From assembly GCA_017619355.1 (NCBI GenBank), contig JAFZSO010000007.1, positions 1 through 37,234 of the forward strand: a DNA stretch of 37,234 nucleotides. The letters run 5' to 3'. The translations under genes were made by a program, and so were the position numbers. Positions within the stretch are counted from its first letter, which is position 1. Each line of letters begins with the position of its first letter. Shown one piece after another: positions 8,201 through 16,027 of the stretch. This DNA is from Muribaculaceae bacterium. GTDB lineage: Bacteria; Bacteroidota; Bacteroidia; Bacteroidales; Muribaculaceae. Below the pieces are notes generated by a model. That model was not told where the DNA came from, searched no databases, and saw only the letters and a program-made list of their open reading frames with translations.

Positions 8201-9199
8201 TCATGAGAGCCCCTTGAGAAGGGTCATGATGTTGATATTCTTGTTTTTGTTGTTGAGCAGTTGCTCAATCTCGGCGATTTCGTCGGTGGCATTGATGCGC
8301 TGAGCCAGCGGCAGCAGGGAGTTGAGCAGTTGCTCGGCGGCCTCGCGGCGATTGGCAAGACGAATGAGCGCCTTGGCCAGACCAATGGAAAGGACGAGTT
8401 CCTTGTGGCCCATGGAGCGTGAGGCCTTCTTCTGATAACGCAGCGCCTTGGTGTAGAACTTGGCGGCATTGCGGGGGTTGCCCATGATGAGCATGAGGTC
8501 GCCCTCCTTCTTGAGCGACTCGACGAGGTTGGCCAGTGCGGTGCGTGCCTTTGCCCCACCCTCGCTAAGCATGGCAGTATAGAGTTCGGCATTGCTCTGA
8601 TAATGCTCGAAGACGCTCATCTGCTTAGCCCTCGACTTGAAGATGGTGGTAGAGGCCTCGATGGAATAGAGCATCATGGGCGTGAAACGGCGTTCGTCGC
8701 GCTTCACAAGGCGCTCAAATATCTTCTGGGCCTTGGTGAGTTCCTTCACGGCACGGGTGTTCTCGCCGTTATCATGATGAATGAAGGCGAGATTATAGAG
8801 CAACGAGGCCAGGATAGCGAGGAAATCGACATGGCGCTTGTTGGTGACCTGAACGAGCACCCTGAGCGAATTCTCGGCAGCCGAGAGGGCTGCGGAGTTT
8901 TCGGCCGACTTGATGTAGATGGTCATTCTCACGAGCCATACCCAAGCATGGGAGATGAGGGGGAACGAGAACATATAGTCATCGTCCACCCAATTGTCGA
9001 TGAGCGTTGCCGCCTCCTGTTCGCGCTTGTGGGTCATGAGGTAGAAGAGATACCAGCACAGGCACTCCTGCCAGTCGTTTTCAGGGATATCTTCAGGGCG
9101 TTGGGGCAAAGCCTCGGTACGACGCACCTGCTCCTGCACAGTGGCCAGGAAAGGCGAGCGGAAGGAGGGCATTGATTCTTCGATGAGTAGATGCTTCAT
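8201..9199 (-). CDS. TPR-like helical-repeat protein, function unknown
   Basis: The 332 residues look entirely alpha-helical with TPR-like repeats; the clearest are around 130-165 (LLYNLAFIHHDNGENTRAV) and 235-300 (MGNPRNAAKFYTKALRYQKK and LAKALIRLANRREAAEQLL). There is no signal peptide or membrane segment, so it is probably a cytoplasmic scaffold. It sits between the PfkB-like gene (24-base gap) and ribH (16-base gap), so it is probably co-transcribed. No specific family or partner can be named. An internal QMSVF resembles a clamp motif but lies within a helix-rich segment and is probably chance. Confidence 0.8.
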   Translation of the reverse strand: MKHLLIEESMPSFRSPFLATVQEQVRRTEALPQRPEDIPENDWQECLCWYLFYLMTHKREQEAATLIDNWVDDDYMFSFPLISHAWVWLVRMTIYIKSAENSAALSAAENSLRVLVQVTNKRHVDFLAILASLLYNLAFIHHDNGENTRAVKELTKAQKIFERLVKRDERRFTPMMLYSIEASTTIFKSRAKQMSVFEHYQSNAELYTAMLSEGGAKARTALANLVESLKKEGDLMLIMGNPRNAAKFYTKALRYQKKASRSMGHKELVLSIGLAKALIRLANRREAAEQLLNSLLPLAQRINATDEIAEIEQLLNNKNKNINIMTLLKGLS

Positions 9200-9223
9200 G
9201 AGAGAAAACCGGAGTTAAAGAGA

Positions 9224-10186
9224 TTACTTCTGCGCTGCCTGTTCACGAAGTTTCTGTGCTTTTTCGAGCGCAGCACGCTTGGCCTCGGCAAACTGAGGAG
9301 AAATGCAGTTGTCGGCACTCTGGGCGCAGCACTGGGCAAAAGTGCGGGCCTCGGCCACGAGTGCGGCGAGCATGTCGTCGTCGGCATTGTGCAAATCGCT
9401 GCGCAGCAGGTTGCGCACAACGATGTGATAGACCAAGCCCGCGGTGAAGCCTGCCTGCCAGCCCAGCAGATTGGTTGTGGCACCCTCGGCGGGGAAACTC
9501 TGGCGGCGGTTGCGACCGAAGAGGTTGATCGAGAAGTCGGGGTTCAGGTGGAAATAGGTGTTGTTATAGAATCCGATGTGGTTCATAAACGCCTCTTCAG
9601 GAGTTTCGTCGGGGAAGATGGTGTGAATGTCGGAGTCGAGCGCCAGCACTAGGTCTGAAATCTCCAGATTCTCGAGGATGGCGGGCATCACCTTGGTGAT
9701 GCGGAAGTTGATGCCGTGCTGGAAACCAGGCAGATATATAATGATAGCCTTACGCTCGGCAGCATAGGAAATCATCTCGAAGAGCCGCTCGCGCTGGGGC
9801 ACATCGATGGCGTAAAGCGAGCCGAAGATCACGATATCGTCTTCATCGATTCGGGGCCAGACGACATCGAAACGGTCGTCGGGGTACTTGCCATAATTGA
9901 CGATGCGGGTGGGAGCGTCGCCCGTAAGGATGGCCGAGAAAGGCGTGGCTCCATCAGTAAACCTGTCGACCGACTTCACATCGACATGATGCTTCTCATA
10001 GAACTGCATGACGATGTCGCCAACGGCATCGGTGCAGCACTCACTCACCATACTCACAGGCAGTCCGAGTTCGCCAATAGAAGCGGCGGCATTAGCGATG
10101 CGGCCTCCCACAAACGCCTTGGTGGGTGCAGCATTGACAAACAGTGTGTCGAGGACTGATTCTCCAATAGCTATAATTTTTCTCAT
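9224..10186 (-). CDS. PfkB/ribokinase-fold protein, probable pseudokinase
   Basis: PfkB proteins are ATP-dependent sugar or nucleoside kinases. The N-terminal signature is intact: AIGESVLDTLF, then GGRIAN (27-32) and the substrate-lid region to about 90. The C-terminal signature is not. Where active enzymes have (D/N)TTGAGDAFTAG, this protein has TTNLLGWQAGFTAG (237-250), with three extra residues and no catalytic Asp. The usual NxxE motif is replaced by LALDSDIHTIF around 181-191. Substrate binding or regulation is therefore more likely than catalysis. The frame extends to a TTG at 10192, but the ATG at 10186 begins at the conserved strand (320 aa). It heads an operon with the TPR and ribH genes. 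Confidence 0.85.
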   Translation of the reverse strand: MRKIIAIGESVLDTLFVNAAPTKAFVGGRIANAAASIGELGLPVSMVSECCTDAVGDIVMQFYEKHHVDVKSVDRFTDGATPFSAILTGDAPTRIVNYGKYPDDRFDVVWPRIDEDDIVIFGSLYAIDVPQRERLFEMISYAAERKAIIIYLPGFQHGINFRITKVMPAILENLEISDLVLALDSDIHTIFPDETPEEAFMNHIGFYNNTYFHLNPDFSINLFGRNRRQSFPAEGATTNLLGWQAGFTAGLVYHIVVRNLLRSDLHNADDDMLAALVAEARTFAQCCAQSADNCISPQFAEAKRAALEKAQKLREQAAQK

Positions 10187-10241
10187 AATCAAGAAAAGTG
10201 TATATTATACTGATTGTAGTCTTAATTACCTAATTAATTTG

Positions 10242-10249
10242 CAAAGATA
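10242..10249 (-). promoter_or_regulatory. -7 element for the PfkB-TPR-ribH operon
   Basis: TATCTTTG on the minus strand matches TAnnTTTG and lies 55 bases ahead of the PfkB-like ATG at 10186. No TTG at 19-20 bases was found, so the -33 half is weak. Confidence 0.55.
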
Positions 10250-10306
10250 GTAAAAAAGTATCAAAAACTTGCCGAGCTAAACAATATATTTCCCTAAGTA
10301 AACTGT

Positions 10307-10789
10307 TTATTGGTTAGGAGCGGGAGGGGCGGTGAGGGAGCGGGATTCGAATTCGTTGAAGGCTTGGCGCCAGTGGTCGGGGATGGTGATGGGGGTGGCG
10401 GTATCGGCATCGAAATGGACGAGCACGGTGGTGGCCGAACATTTCACCTCGCCGGTAAGGGTATTGCACACCTGTTGCAGCAGGGTGAGGCTCTTGTCGC
10501 CCACACGTATGCACTGGGTTTGAACCACTACTTGCTCGTTGAGCATCGTGGGGTTGAAGAAGTTCACATTAATGTTGGCTATCACCAGGCTGCGGTGGTC
10601 GATGTCGAAACGGTTGTTGCCCACCTTGGTGAAATAGTCGACCTTAGCCAGATCGAAGAAGGTGAAATAGGCATTGTTATTGACATGCTGGTGCATGTCG
10701 AAGTCGGTGTAACGCAACTGCACGGCAGTGCTGCAGTGAAATGGAGTGTCGGCCACGGGAGCCTGGTGTGATGTGGTGTTGTTATGCAT
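10307..10789 (-). CDS. Acyl-CoA thioesterase, 4HBT hotdog fold (YbgC-like)
   Basis: Hotdog-fold thioesterases hydrolyse acyl-CoA thioesters. The catalytic segment RYTDFDMHQHVNNNAYF (26-42) carries the Asp31 and HVNN pattern of the 4HBT/YbgC family, followed by FFDLAKVDYF on the long helix. The C-terminal strands (SLTLLQQVCN, SATTVLVHFD) also fit. The length of 160 aa is slightly above typical because of a 20-residue N-terminal extension. It is the last gene of the phoH-recF operon, 6 bases after the DciA-like gene. The true acyl substrate cannot be told from sequence. Confidence 0.88.
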   Translation of the reverse strand: MHNNTTSHQAPVADTPFHCSTAVQLRYTDFDMHQHVNNNAYFTFFDLAKVDYFTKVGNNRFDIDHRSLVIANINVNFFNPTMLNEQVVVQTQCIRVGDKSLTLLQQVCNTLTGEVKCSATTVLVHFDADTATPITIPDHWRQAFNEFESRSLTAPPAPNQ

Positions 10790-10795
10790 AAAGCG

Positions 10796-11086
10796 TTAAC
10801 GGAAAATGATGTTATGAATTACCTCGTCACCCAGGGCTTCGTTGATGCGAGCGATGATGGCAGTGCGGGAGAGCATGAGCTCGTTGCGCAGGGCTGCCGA
10901 GGATATGGTGACGGTCATGACCCCGTTTTTCACGGTGCGGTCGACGGTGTAGCGATTGATGCCCGGCCCCACAATCTCGGGCCAGAGGGTGAGGGCCTTC
11001 TGCTCGTTGAACTGCGACTCAAGCCTTTCCTGCTTGAGGAACTCGTTGAAGATTTCGCCAATGGATTGTGCCGAAGTGCGTTTCAT
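10796..11086 (-). CDS. DciA-like (DUF721) protein
   Basis: The 96 residues fit DUF721: SIGEIFNEFLKQ near the start, ALTLWPEIVGPGINRYT in the middle and MTVTISSAALRNELMLSR followed by INEALGDEVIHNIIFR at the end. DciA proteins of this family help load the replicative helicase DnaB in bacteria lacking DnaC, although some small DUF721 members are uncharacterised. Its start codon overlaps the recF stop (ATGA at 11086-11083), so the two are probably translationally coupled. This recF-DUF721 arrangement is common in Bacteroidetes. Confidence 0.85.
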   Translation of the reverse strand: MKRTSAQSIGEIFNEFLKQERLESQFNEQKALTLWPEIVGPGINRYTVDRTVKNGVMTVTISSAALRNELMLSRTAIIARINEALGDEVIHNIIFR

Positions 11087-12192
11087 GCTTCAGTTCCTCC
11101 TTCAAGGTGGGTGCAAACCCCGTTTTCGACCCAGAACATGGCGTGGTCGCCATCGAGATGGGAAATGATCTCATCGAGATGGGTACGGTTGGTGTCGGTG
11201 ATGAAAATCTGGCCAAACTGCTCATCACTCACCACCTTGACAATGCTCTCGACGCGGCGTGCATCGAGTTTGTCGAAGATGTCGTCGAGCAGCAGGATGG
11301 GGGTGGTGGCATTGTTGCGCCTGATGAACTCGAACTGCGCAAGGCGCAAGGCAATGGTATAAGTCTTGCACTGACCTTGCGAACCCACCTGCCGCATGTT
11401 GTGGCCGTTGAGCAGGAGTTCGATGTCGTCGCGATGGATGCCGCGGGTGGTGTGGCCAATGATGAAATCGCGCTCGCGCGTCTGGTCGAGATGCTGTTTC
11501 AGTTCAGCATCGTTCAGGTGGCTGCGATAGGAGAGCTGCACCTCTTCGTCCTCGCCTGCAATGGCCTGATAATGGCGCATGAAGATGGGTGCGAACTGCT
11601 CAATCCATTGCACCCTGTGCTGGTGGATGAGCGAGGCCGACTCGCAGAGTTGCATCTCCACGGTCTCATAGAGCAAGGGGTCGCGGAACTCACGCTTAAT
11701 CATGGAGTTGCGCTGCACGAGCGCTTTGCCGTAGCGGATGAGCGCCTCGAGATAGAGGGGATTGCCCTGTGAGATGATGATGTCCATGAGCCGACGGCGC
11801 TCCTCACCCGCGCCACGAATGAGGTCCCAGTCCATGGGTGAAATCATGACGATGGGAAGCAGACCAATGTGCTGGCTCAGTCGCTTGTATTCCTTGCCGT
11901 TGCGCTTGGCCACCTTGCGCTTGCCGCGCTGAATGGAGATGGTTACCTCCTCGACAGCCTCGTTGCGGGTGTAACTGCCCTGCAGCATCATGAAAGGCTC
12001 GTCGTGGCGAATGACGGCAGCATCGGTGAGAGAAGAGAAACTGCGGCAGAAACTCAGGTAATAGATGGCATCGAGGAAATTGGTCTTTCCCATGCCGTTG
12101 TTACCTATGAAGCAGTTCACCTTCCCCGAGAAGGAGAGGCTTGCCTCAGCAATATTCTTGTAGTTGAGTATGTTAATGCTGTTGAGAATCAT
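11083..12192 (-). CDS. recF: DNA repair and recombination ATPase RecF
   Basis: RecF binds gapped DNA and, with RecO and RecR, loads RecA. Walker A is GNNGMGKTN (30-38). An ABC-like signature (GSQGQCKTYTIALRLAQF) precedes Walker B (PILLLDDIFDKLD, with D and E/D-rich loop), and the D-loop segment is present. The frame is open to an ATG at 12231, but that would overlap the upstream rhodanese-MBL gene, and RecF homology starts at MILNSINILNYKNI, so the ATG at 12192 is used (369 aa). It begins 13 bases after the upstream stop and overlaps the DciA-like gene by 4 bases. Confidence 0.95.
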   Translation of the reverse strand: MILNSINILNYKNIAEASLSFSGKVNCFIGNNGMGKTNFLDAIYYLSFCRSFSSLTDAAVIRHDEPFMMLQGSYTRNEAVEEVTISIQRGKRKVAKRNGKEYKRLSQHIGLLPIVMISPMDWDLIRGAGEERRRLMDIIISQGNPLYLEALIRYGKALVQRNSMIKREFRDPLLYETVEMQLCESASLIHQHRVQWIEQFAPIFMRHYQAIAGEDEEVQLSYRSHLNDAELKQHLDQTRERDFIIGHTTRGIHRDDIELLLNGHNMRQVGSQGQCKTYTIALRLAQFEFIRRNNATTPILLLDDIFDKLDARRVESIVKVVSDEQFGQIFITDTNRTHLDEIISHLDGDHAMFWVENGVCTHLEGGTEA

Positions 12193-12205
12193 CGGAGCAA
12201 AAGTG

Positions 12206-13264
12206 TTACTCGTAGTGACGGATGCGCACATCGATGCCGTCGGCCTTCAGGGTTTCGGGCAACGAAGAGACGTCGGTTTGTCCATAATGATAGGGATAAA
12301 GCACCTTGGGCTTGAACATGCGAGCCGCCTTGACGAGCTGTTCGGGCGTCATGGTGTAAGGCTGGTTGCAGGGCAGGAATGCGATGTCGATGTCGTGAAG
12401 CTGTGCCATCTCGGGGATATCCTCAGTATCGCCAGCAATATAAATGCGCATCCCGTCGATATTGAGCACAAAGCCGTTGTCGCGTCCCTTGGGGTGGAAC
12501 TGGAGGTGCCCCTCGGTGGTGTTGTAGGCAGGCACAGCCTCGAGCAAGAAGTGTGGTTGCTGGAGCTTGTCGCCATTGCTCATCACCTTACCAAAGCCCA
12601 GCATATCGGCACAGCGGCGGTTGGTGACGAGCACGGTGTTGTCGTCGCTGAGGGTGGCGATAGCCTGCTTGTCGAGATGGTCGGCATGCTCGTGGGTGAC
12701 AAGGATGTATTGCGCCTTGGGCATCGAAGTGAAGTCGATGGTGCGGTCGCCCAGCTTGGTGACGGGGTCCACCTGAATCTCGGTGCCATCGAACACGATG
12801 CGAATGCTGCCGTGCATGAGGGCATGGAACTCGAGGCGCTTGCCTGAAGGCGTGGTGAACACGTCGCACTCGGCCGACCCCTTGACGGTGGGTTTCTTGG
12901 CATCGAGCCAAGCAAGGATGCCGCCTTTGAGATTGATGACCTTGAAGCCAGCGTCGGCCAGTTTTTCGGCCGCCATCGCCGAGCGTTTGCCACTGCGGCA
13001 ATATACTGCCACGGGTTGCGACGGGTCGAGCAGATTCTTTGCCCTGGAGATGAAATCAGACGACTTCACATCGAGCAGGCTGGCGCCGCTGATGTGTCCC
13101 TCGTCAAACTCCTTGGCAGTGCGCACATCGAGCAGCTGCACCTTGGGCTGATTCAGTTGCTCGGCAAACTCATCGACACCAATGCTCTGAAATGACTGAT
13201 GATGGCATGCCGTGGGCATATTGAGTCCCACCATGGCCAGCAAGAAAGAGAAAAACTTTTTCAT
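12206..13264 (-). CDS. Rhodanese-metallo-beta-lactamase fusion, probable lipoprotein
   Basis: The 352 residues begin with a hydrophobic signal and a possible lipobox cysteine at C20 (MPTAC; weak at -3). A rhodanese domain follows (about 25-125) with active-site Cys89 in YCRSGKRS and LLDVRTAKEFDEGHI. The second domain (about 135-352) is a UlaG-like metallo-beta-lactamase fold: THEHADHLD (190-198), HPKG..NGFVL, AGDTED with D279 and PYHYGQTD with H326. The combination suggests a persulfide or thiosulfate sulfur-transfer reaction coupled to hydrolysis or oxidation in the cell envelope. The metal ligands resemble UlaG more than ETHE1 persulfide dioxygenases. It is co-transcribed with phoH (21-base gap) and recF. 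Confidence 0.85.
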   Translation of the reverse strand: MKKFFSFLLAMVGLNMPTACHHQSFQSIGVDEFAEQLNQPKVQLLDVRTAKEFDEGHISGASLLDVKSSDFISRAKNLLDPSQPVAVYCRSGKRSAMAAEKLADAGFKVINLKGGILAWLDAKKPTVKGSAECDVFTTPSGKRLEFHALMHGSIRIVFDGTEIQVDPVTKLGDRTIDFTSMPKAQYILVTHEHADHLDKQAIATLSDDNTVLVTNRRCADMLGFGKVMSNGDKLQQPHFLLEAVPAYNTTEGHLQFHPKGRDNGFVLNIDGMRIYIAGDTEDIPEMAQLHDIDIAFLPCNQPYTMTPEQLVKAARMFKPKVLYPYHYGQTDVSSLPETLKADGIDVRIRHYE

Positions 13265-13285
13265 TATGAGGTGTTTAAATAATTA

Positions 13286-14257
13286 TCAGTTGTTAGGGTG
13301 CTGCTTTTCCTCTTCGCGCATCTCGGCCTCGTGGCGCTCATAGGCATCGACGATGCGCTGCACGAGCTGGTGGCGCACGATGTCGCGCTTGTCGAACTGC
13401 ACCACGCCTATGCCCTTCACATTCTTGAGCACCTTGAGGGCGTGGATGAGGCCCGATGTGGTGGTGCGCGGGAGGTCGATCTGGGTGATGTCGCCGGTAA
13501 TCACCATCTTGGAACCGATGCCCATGCGGGTGAGGAACATCTTGATCTGGTGGGTGGTGGTGTTCTGCGCCTCGTCGAGCACAATGATGGCATCGTTGAG
13601 CGTACGGCCACGCATGAAGGCAAGGGGTGCAATCTGGATGACTTTGGTATCCATATACTCCTTGAGTTTGGCGGGGGTAATCATGTCCTCGAGGGCATCG
13701 TAGAGGGGCTGCAGATAGGGGTCGAGCTTGTCGCGCATGTCACCAGGGAGGAAGCCCAGTTTCTCGCCAGCCTCGACGGCCGGACGGGAAAGAATGATTT
13801 TCCTCGCCTCGCGATTCTTGAGCGCACGCACGGCCAGGGCCACAGCCTGATAGGTCTTGCCCGTACCGGCAGGGCCGAGGGCAAAGGTCAAATCGTTCTC
13901 GGCAAAGACTTTGACCATGAGTTGCTGGTTAGGGGTCTTGGCCTTGATGGGGCGGCCGTTCAGACCATAGACGATGACATCGTCCATCTTGAGTTCCTTG
14001 GGGGGCTCGCCCTTGATGATGTCGATGATAACATCCTCGGTGAGGGTGTTGTAGTGCGCACAATAGTGCTCGAGTTCCTTGATTTTCGCCTCAAAGTCGG
14101 CGGTTTCAGCATCATCGCCAATGACGGTGATAACGCTGCCACGAGCGGCCATCTTGAGTTTCGGGAACAGGTTGCGGATGAGGTGAACATTGGCATTATT
14201 CACGCCATAGAAAACTAGCGGGTCAACGCTATCAATGATTACATGTCGTTCTATCAT
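13286..14257 (-). CDS. phoH: PhoH-family ATPase
   Basis: Cytoplasmic P-loop ATPase of the PhoH/YbeZ family, associated with RNA metabolism and the rRNA-maturation nuclease YbeY. An N-terminal region of about 110 residues precedes Walker A GPAGTGKT (128-135). SRPAVEAGEKLGFLPG is family-typical, Walker B is IIVLDEAQNTT (D228-E229), and TGDITQIDLPR is the sensor-like motif. The length of 323 aa is normal. It is the first gene of a five-gene minus-strand operon, diverging from the methyltransferase gene across 81 bases. Confidence 0.93.
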   Translation of the reverse strand: MIERHVIIDSVDPLVFYGVNNANVHLIRNLFPKLKMAARGSVITVIGDDAETADFEAKIKELEHYCAHYNTLTEDVIIDIIKGEPPKELKMDDVIVYGLNGRPIKAKTPNQQLMVKVFAENDLTFALGPAGTGKTYQAVALAVRALKNREARKIILSRPAVEAGEKLGFLPGDMRDKLDPYLQPLYDALEDMITPAKLKEYMDTKVIQIAPLAFMRGRTLNDAIIVLDEAQNTTTHQIKMFLTRMGIGSKMVITGDITQIDLPRTTTSGLIHALKVLKNVKGIGVVQFDKRDIVRHQLVQRIVDAYERHEAEMREEEKQHPNN

Positions 14258-14280
14258 ATAGTGTATTTAAAATCTATGTA

Positions 14281-14288
14281 CAAAGATA
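14281..14288 (-). promoter_or_regulatory. -7 element for the phoH-recF operon
   Basis: TATCTTTG read on the minus strand, 23 bases upstream of the phoH ATG at 14257. A clear -33 TTG was not found. Confidence 0.55.
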
Positions 14289-14311
14289 GTATATAAATCA
14301 AGTTTTTTGCG

Positions 14312-14319
14312 TACTTTTG
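14312..14319 (+). promoter_or_regulatory. -7 element for the methyltransferase-YycJ operon
   Basis: TACTTTTG fits TAnnTTTG and lies 19 bases before the ATG at 14339. Its partner box at 19-20 bases is not evident. It is back to back with the phoH promoter. Confidence 0.5.
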
Positions 14320-14338
14320 TGCAATATTTTTAAAAAAA

Positions 14339-15046
14339 ATGGTTGAAACCGCTCTATATCTGATACCCGTGCAGTTGAGCGAATGTGACTTGACGAGCGT
14401 GTTGCCGGCGCGAAACATAGCGCTGGTGGGCGAGTTGCGGCACTTTATTGTGGAGAATGTGCGCACCGCGCGCCGCTTCCTGAAAAAGTGTGACCGCAAC
14501 ATCGACATCGATCAGCTCACCTTCTATGAACTGAACCGCCACACTGCTCCTGAAGACATTGCTGGCTATCTTGCCCCACTGGAGGCAGGCGAGCCCATGG
14601 GCGTGCTAAGCGAGGCCGGATGCCCCGCCATAGCCGACCCTGGAGCCGATGTAGTGGCCATAGCTCAGCGCAAGGGATTGAAGGTGGTGCCGCTGGTGGG
14701 TCCGTCGAGCATACTGATGGGCCTGATGGGGTCAGGGTTCAATGGCCAGAGTTTCGCTTTCCTTGGTTATCTGCCCATTGAAGCCGCTGCCCGCGCCAAG
14801 GCACTGGAGAAGATGACGCATCGCATCATGCACGAAGACCAGACTCAGATATTCATCGAGACTCCCTACCGCAACAACGCGCTGATAGCCGAACTGGCCA
14901 AGAAACTGCCATCGAAGCTGAAGCTGTGCGTGGCAAGCGACATTACCGGTGCACAGGAGCGCATCGAAACACGCCCGGTGCGTGCATGGGAAAAGGTGAA
15001 GGCGGATTTCAACAAGATACCCACCCTATTCCTTCTGTATAAATAA
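14339..15046 (+). CDS. SAM-dependent methyltransferase, tetrapyrrole-methylase fold (RsmI-like)
   Basis: RsmI 2'-O-methylates C1402 of 16S rRNA. This 235-residue protein shows the fold's core motifs: LSEAGCPAIADPG (90-102), VVPLVGPSS near 115-124, GFNGQSFAFLGYLP, and FIETPYRNN near 180. It lacks the usual N-terminal GTPIGNL and is shorter than full RsmI (about 280 aa). It is probably a second, shortened Bacteroidetes paralogue whose substrate is uncertain. The stop is 1 base before the YycJ-like start, so the genes are coupled. Confidence 0.8.
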   Translation: MVETALYLIPVQLSECDLTSVLPARNIALVGELRHFIVENVRTARRFLKKCDRNIDIDQLTFYELNRHTAPEDIAGYLAPLEAGEPMGVLSEAGCPAIADPGADVVAIAQRKGLKVVPLVGPSSILMGLMGSGFNGQSFAFLGYLPIEAAARAKALEKMTHRIMHEDQTQIFIETPYRNNALIAELAKKLPSKLKLCVASDITGAQERIETRPVRAWEKVKADFNKIPTLFLLYK

Positions 15047-15047
15047 C

Positions 15048-16013
15048 ATGGCATCGACGAATAAACGAAATAAACGCGACACACAGACTTCTATCATCTT
15101 CGACAGAGAAATCTACCTTGAGCAAGAGCCCGACACTCCTGTGGCTGAGGATGACACTACCCCCAGCAACAGCGACGATTGGGGCATGCAGTTTGCGAGC
15201 TTCGGGAGCGGGAGCAGCGGCAACTGCGCCTATCTGGGCAATGGCCGCCAGGGCATACTGATAGATGCCGGCATCGACCCCGACCATGTGTTTGACAATC
15301 TGGCCCAAAACGGCATCAGGCCCGAAGGCATCAAAGGCATTGTGCTGACACATGACCATGCCGACCACATACGCTATGTGTACCGCATCTTGCGCAAATA
15401 CAAGCATATCAGAGTATTCTGCACACCCAGGCTATTGAACGGCATGCTGCGGCATCATAACATTTCGAGCCGCATCAAGGACTATCATGTGGCAGTGTAC
15501 AAGGAAATACCCTTCCACATCTCGGGCATGACGCTCACCGCCTTCGACACCTCGCACGACGGTGCCGACAACATGGGTTTCATGATTGAGGGCGGCGGAC
15601 ACAAGTTTGTGGTGGCTACCGACATGGGCTTCATCACGCCACGGGCAGACTACTACATGCGCCAGGCCGAGTATCTGATGATTGAGAGCAACTACGACCG
15701 CCGTATGCTCGACGCCGGACACTATCCCGAGTACCTGAAGAACCGCGTGCGCAGCGAGAAGGGGCATCTCGACAATGTGGACGCCGCGCGCTATGTGGGC
15801 GAAATATGCTCCAAGCAACTCAAGTATGTGCTGCTGTGCCACCTGAGCAAGGACAACAACACGCCCGAGATTGCACTGCGCGAAATGCGGCAGGCGCTGA
15901 ACAAAGCCGGACTCACTGTGGGCGACGGCAGCAATAGCGTGGAAACGCGCGACCGCGATGTGCAGCTCTACGCCCTACCCCGCTTCACCACCTCCACCTG
16001 GTTCGTGTTCTGA
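15048..16013 (+). CDS. Metallo-beta-lactamase-fold hydrolase (YycJ/WalJ-like)
   Basis: The MBL core begins after a charged N-terminal extension of about 45 residues (NKRNKRD..). FASFGSGSSGNCAYLG is typical of YycJ proteins, and LTHDHADHIRYV provides the HxHxDH metal ligands. Further ligands lie in FDTSHDGADN, ATDMGF and LLCHLSKDNN. YycJ-type enzymes are cytoplasmic phosphodiesterases, with 5'-exonuclease activity on DNA in studied members. The start at 15048 is the first ATG after the methyltransferase stop; an internal start at Met47 (GMQFASFGSG) is also possible. Confidence 0.88.
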   Translation: MASTNKRNKRDTQTSIIFDREIYLEQEPDTPVAEDDTTPSNSDDWGMQFASFGSGSSGNCAYLGNGRQGILIDAGIDPDHVFDNLAQNGIRPEGIKGIVLTHDHADHIRYVYRILRKYKHIRVFCTPRLLNGMLRHHNISSRIKDYHVAVYKEIPFHISGMTLTAFDTSHDGADNMGFMIEGGGHKFVVATDMGFITPRADYYMRQAEYLMIESNYDRRMLDAGHYPEYLKNRVRSEKGHLDNVDAARYVGEICSKQLKYVLLCHLSKDNNTPEIALREMRQALNKAGLTVGDGSNSVETRDRDVQLYALPRFTTSTWFVF

Positions 16014-16026
16014 GCCATCAGGGCTC
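16012..16026. terminator. Short hairpin between convergent genes
   Basis: GAGCC-ATCAG-GGCTC forms a 5-bp stem that overlaps the YycJ-like stop codon and lies 2 bases before the fic stop. There is no clear T-run on either side, so terminator function is uncertain. Confidence 0.25.
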
Positions 16027-16027
16027 C

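Noticed and set aside
8581-8640. Internal QMSVF in the TPR-like protein as a clamp motif
   Set aside because: It lies mid-protein between predicted helices rather than in a flexible tail.
12193-12231. Upstream start for RecF at 12231
   Set aside because: It would overlap the rhodanese-MBL gene by 26 bases and adds residues unlike RecF; homology begins at 12192.
13298-14218. 306-residue open frame antisense to phoH
   Set aside because: PhoH Walker A and B are clear on the minus strand; this is a mirrored frame.
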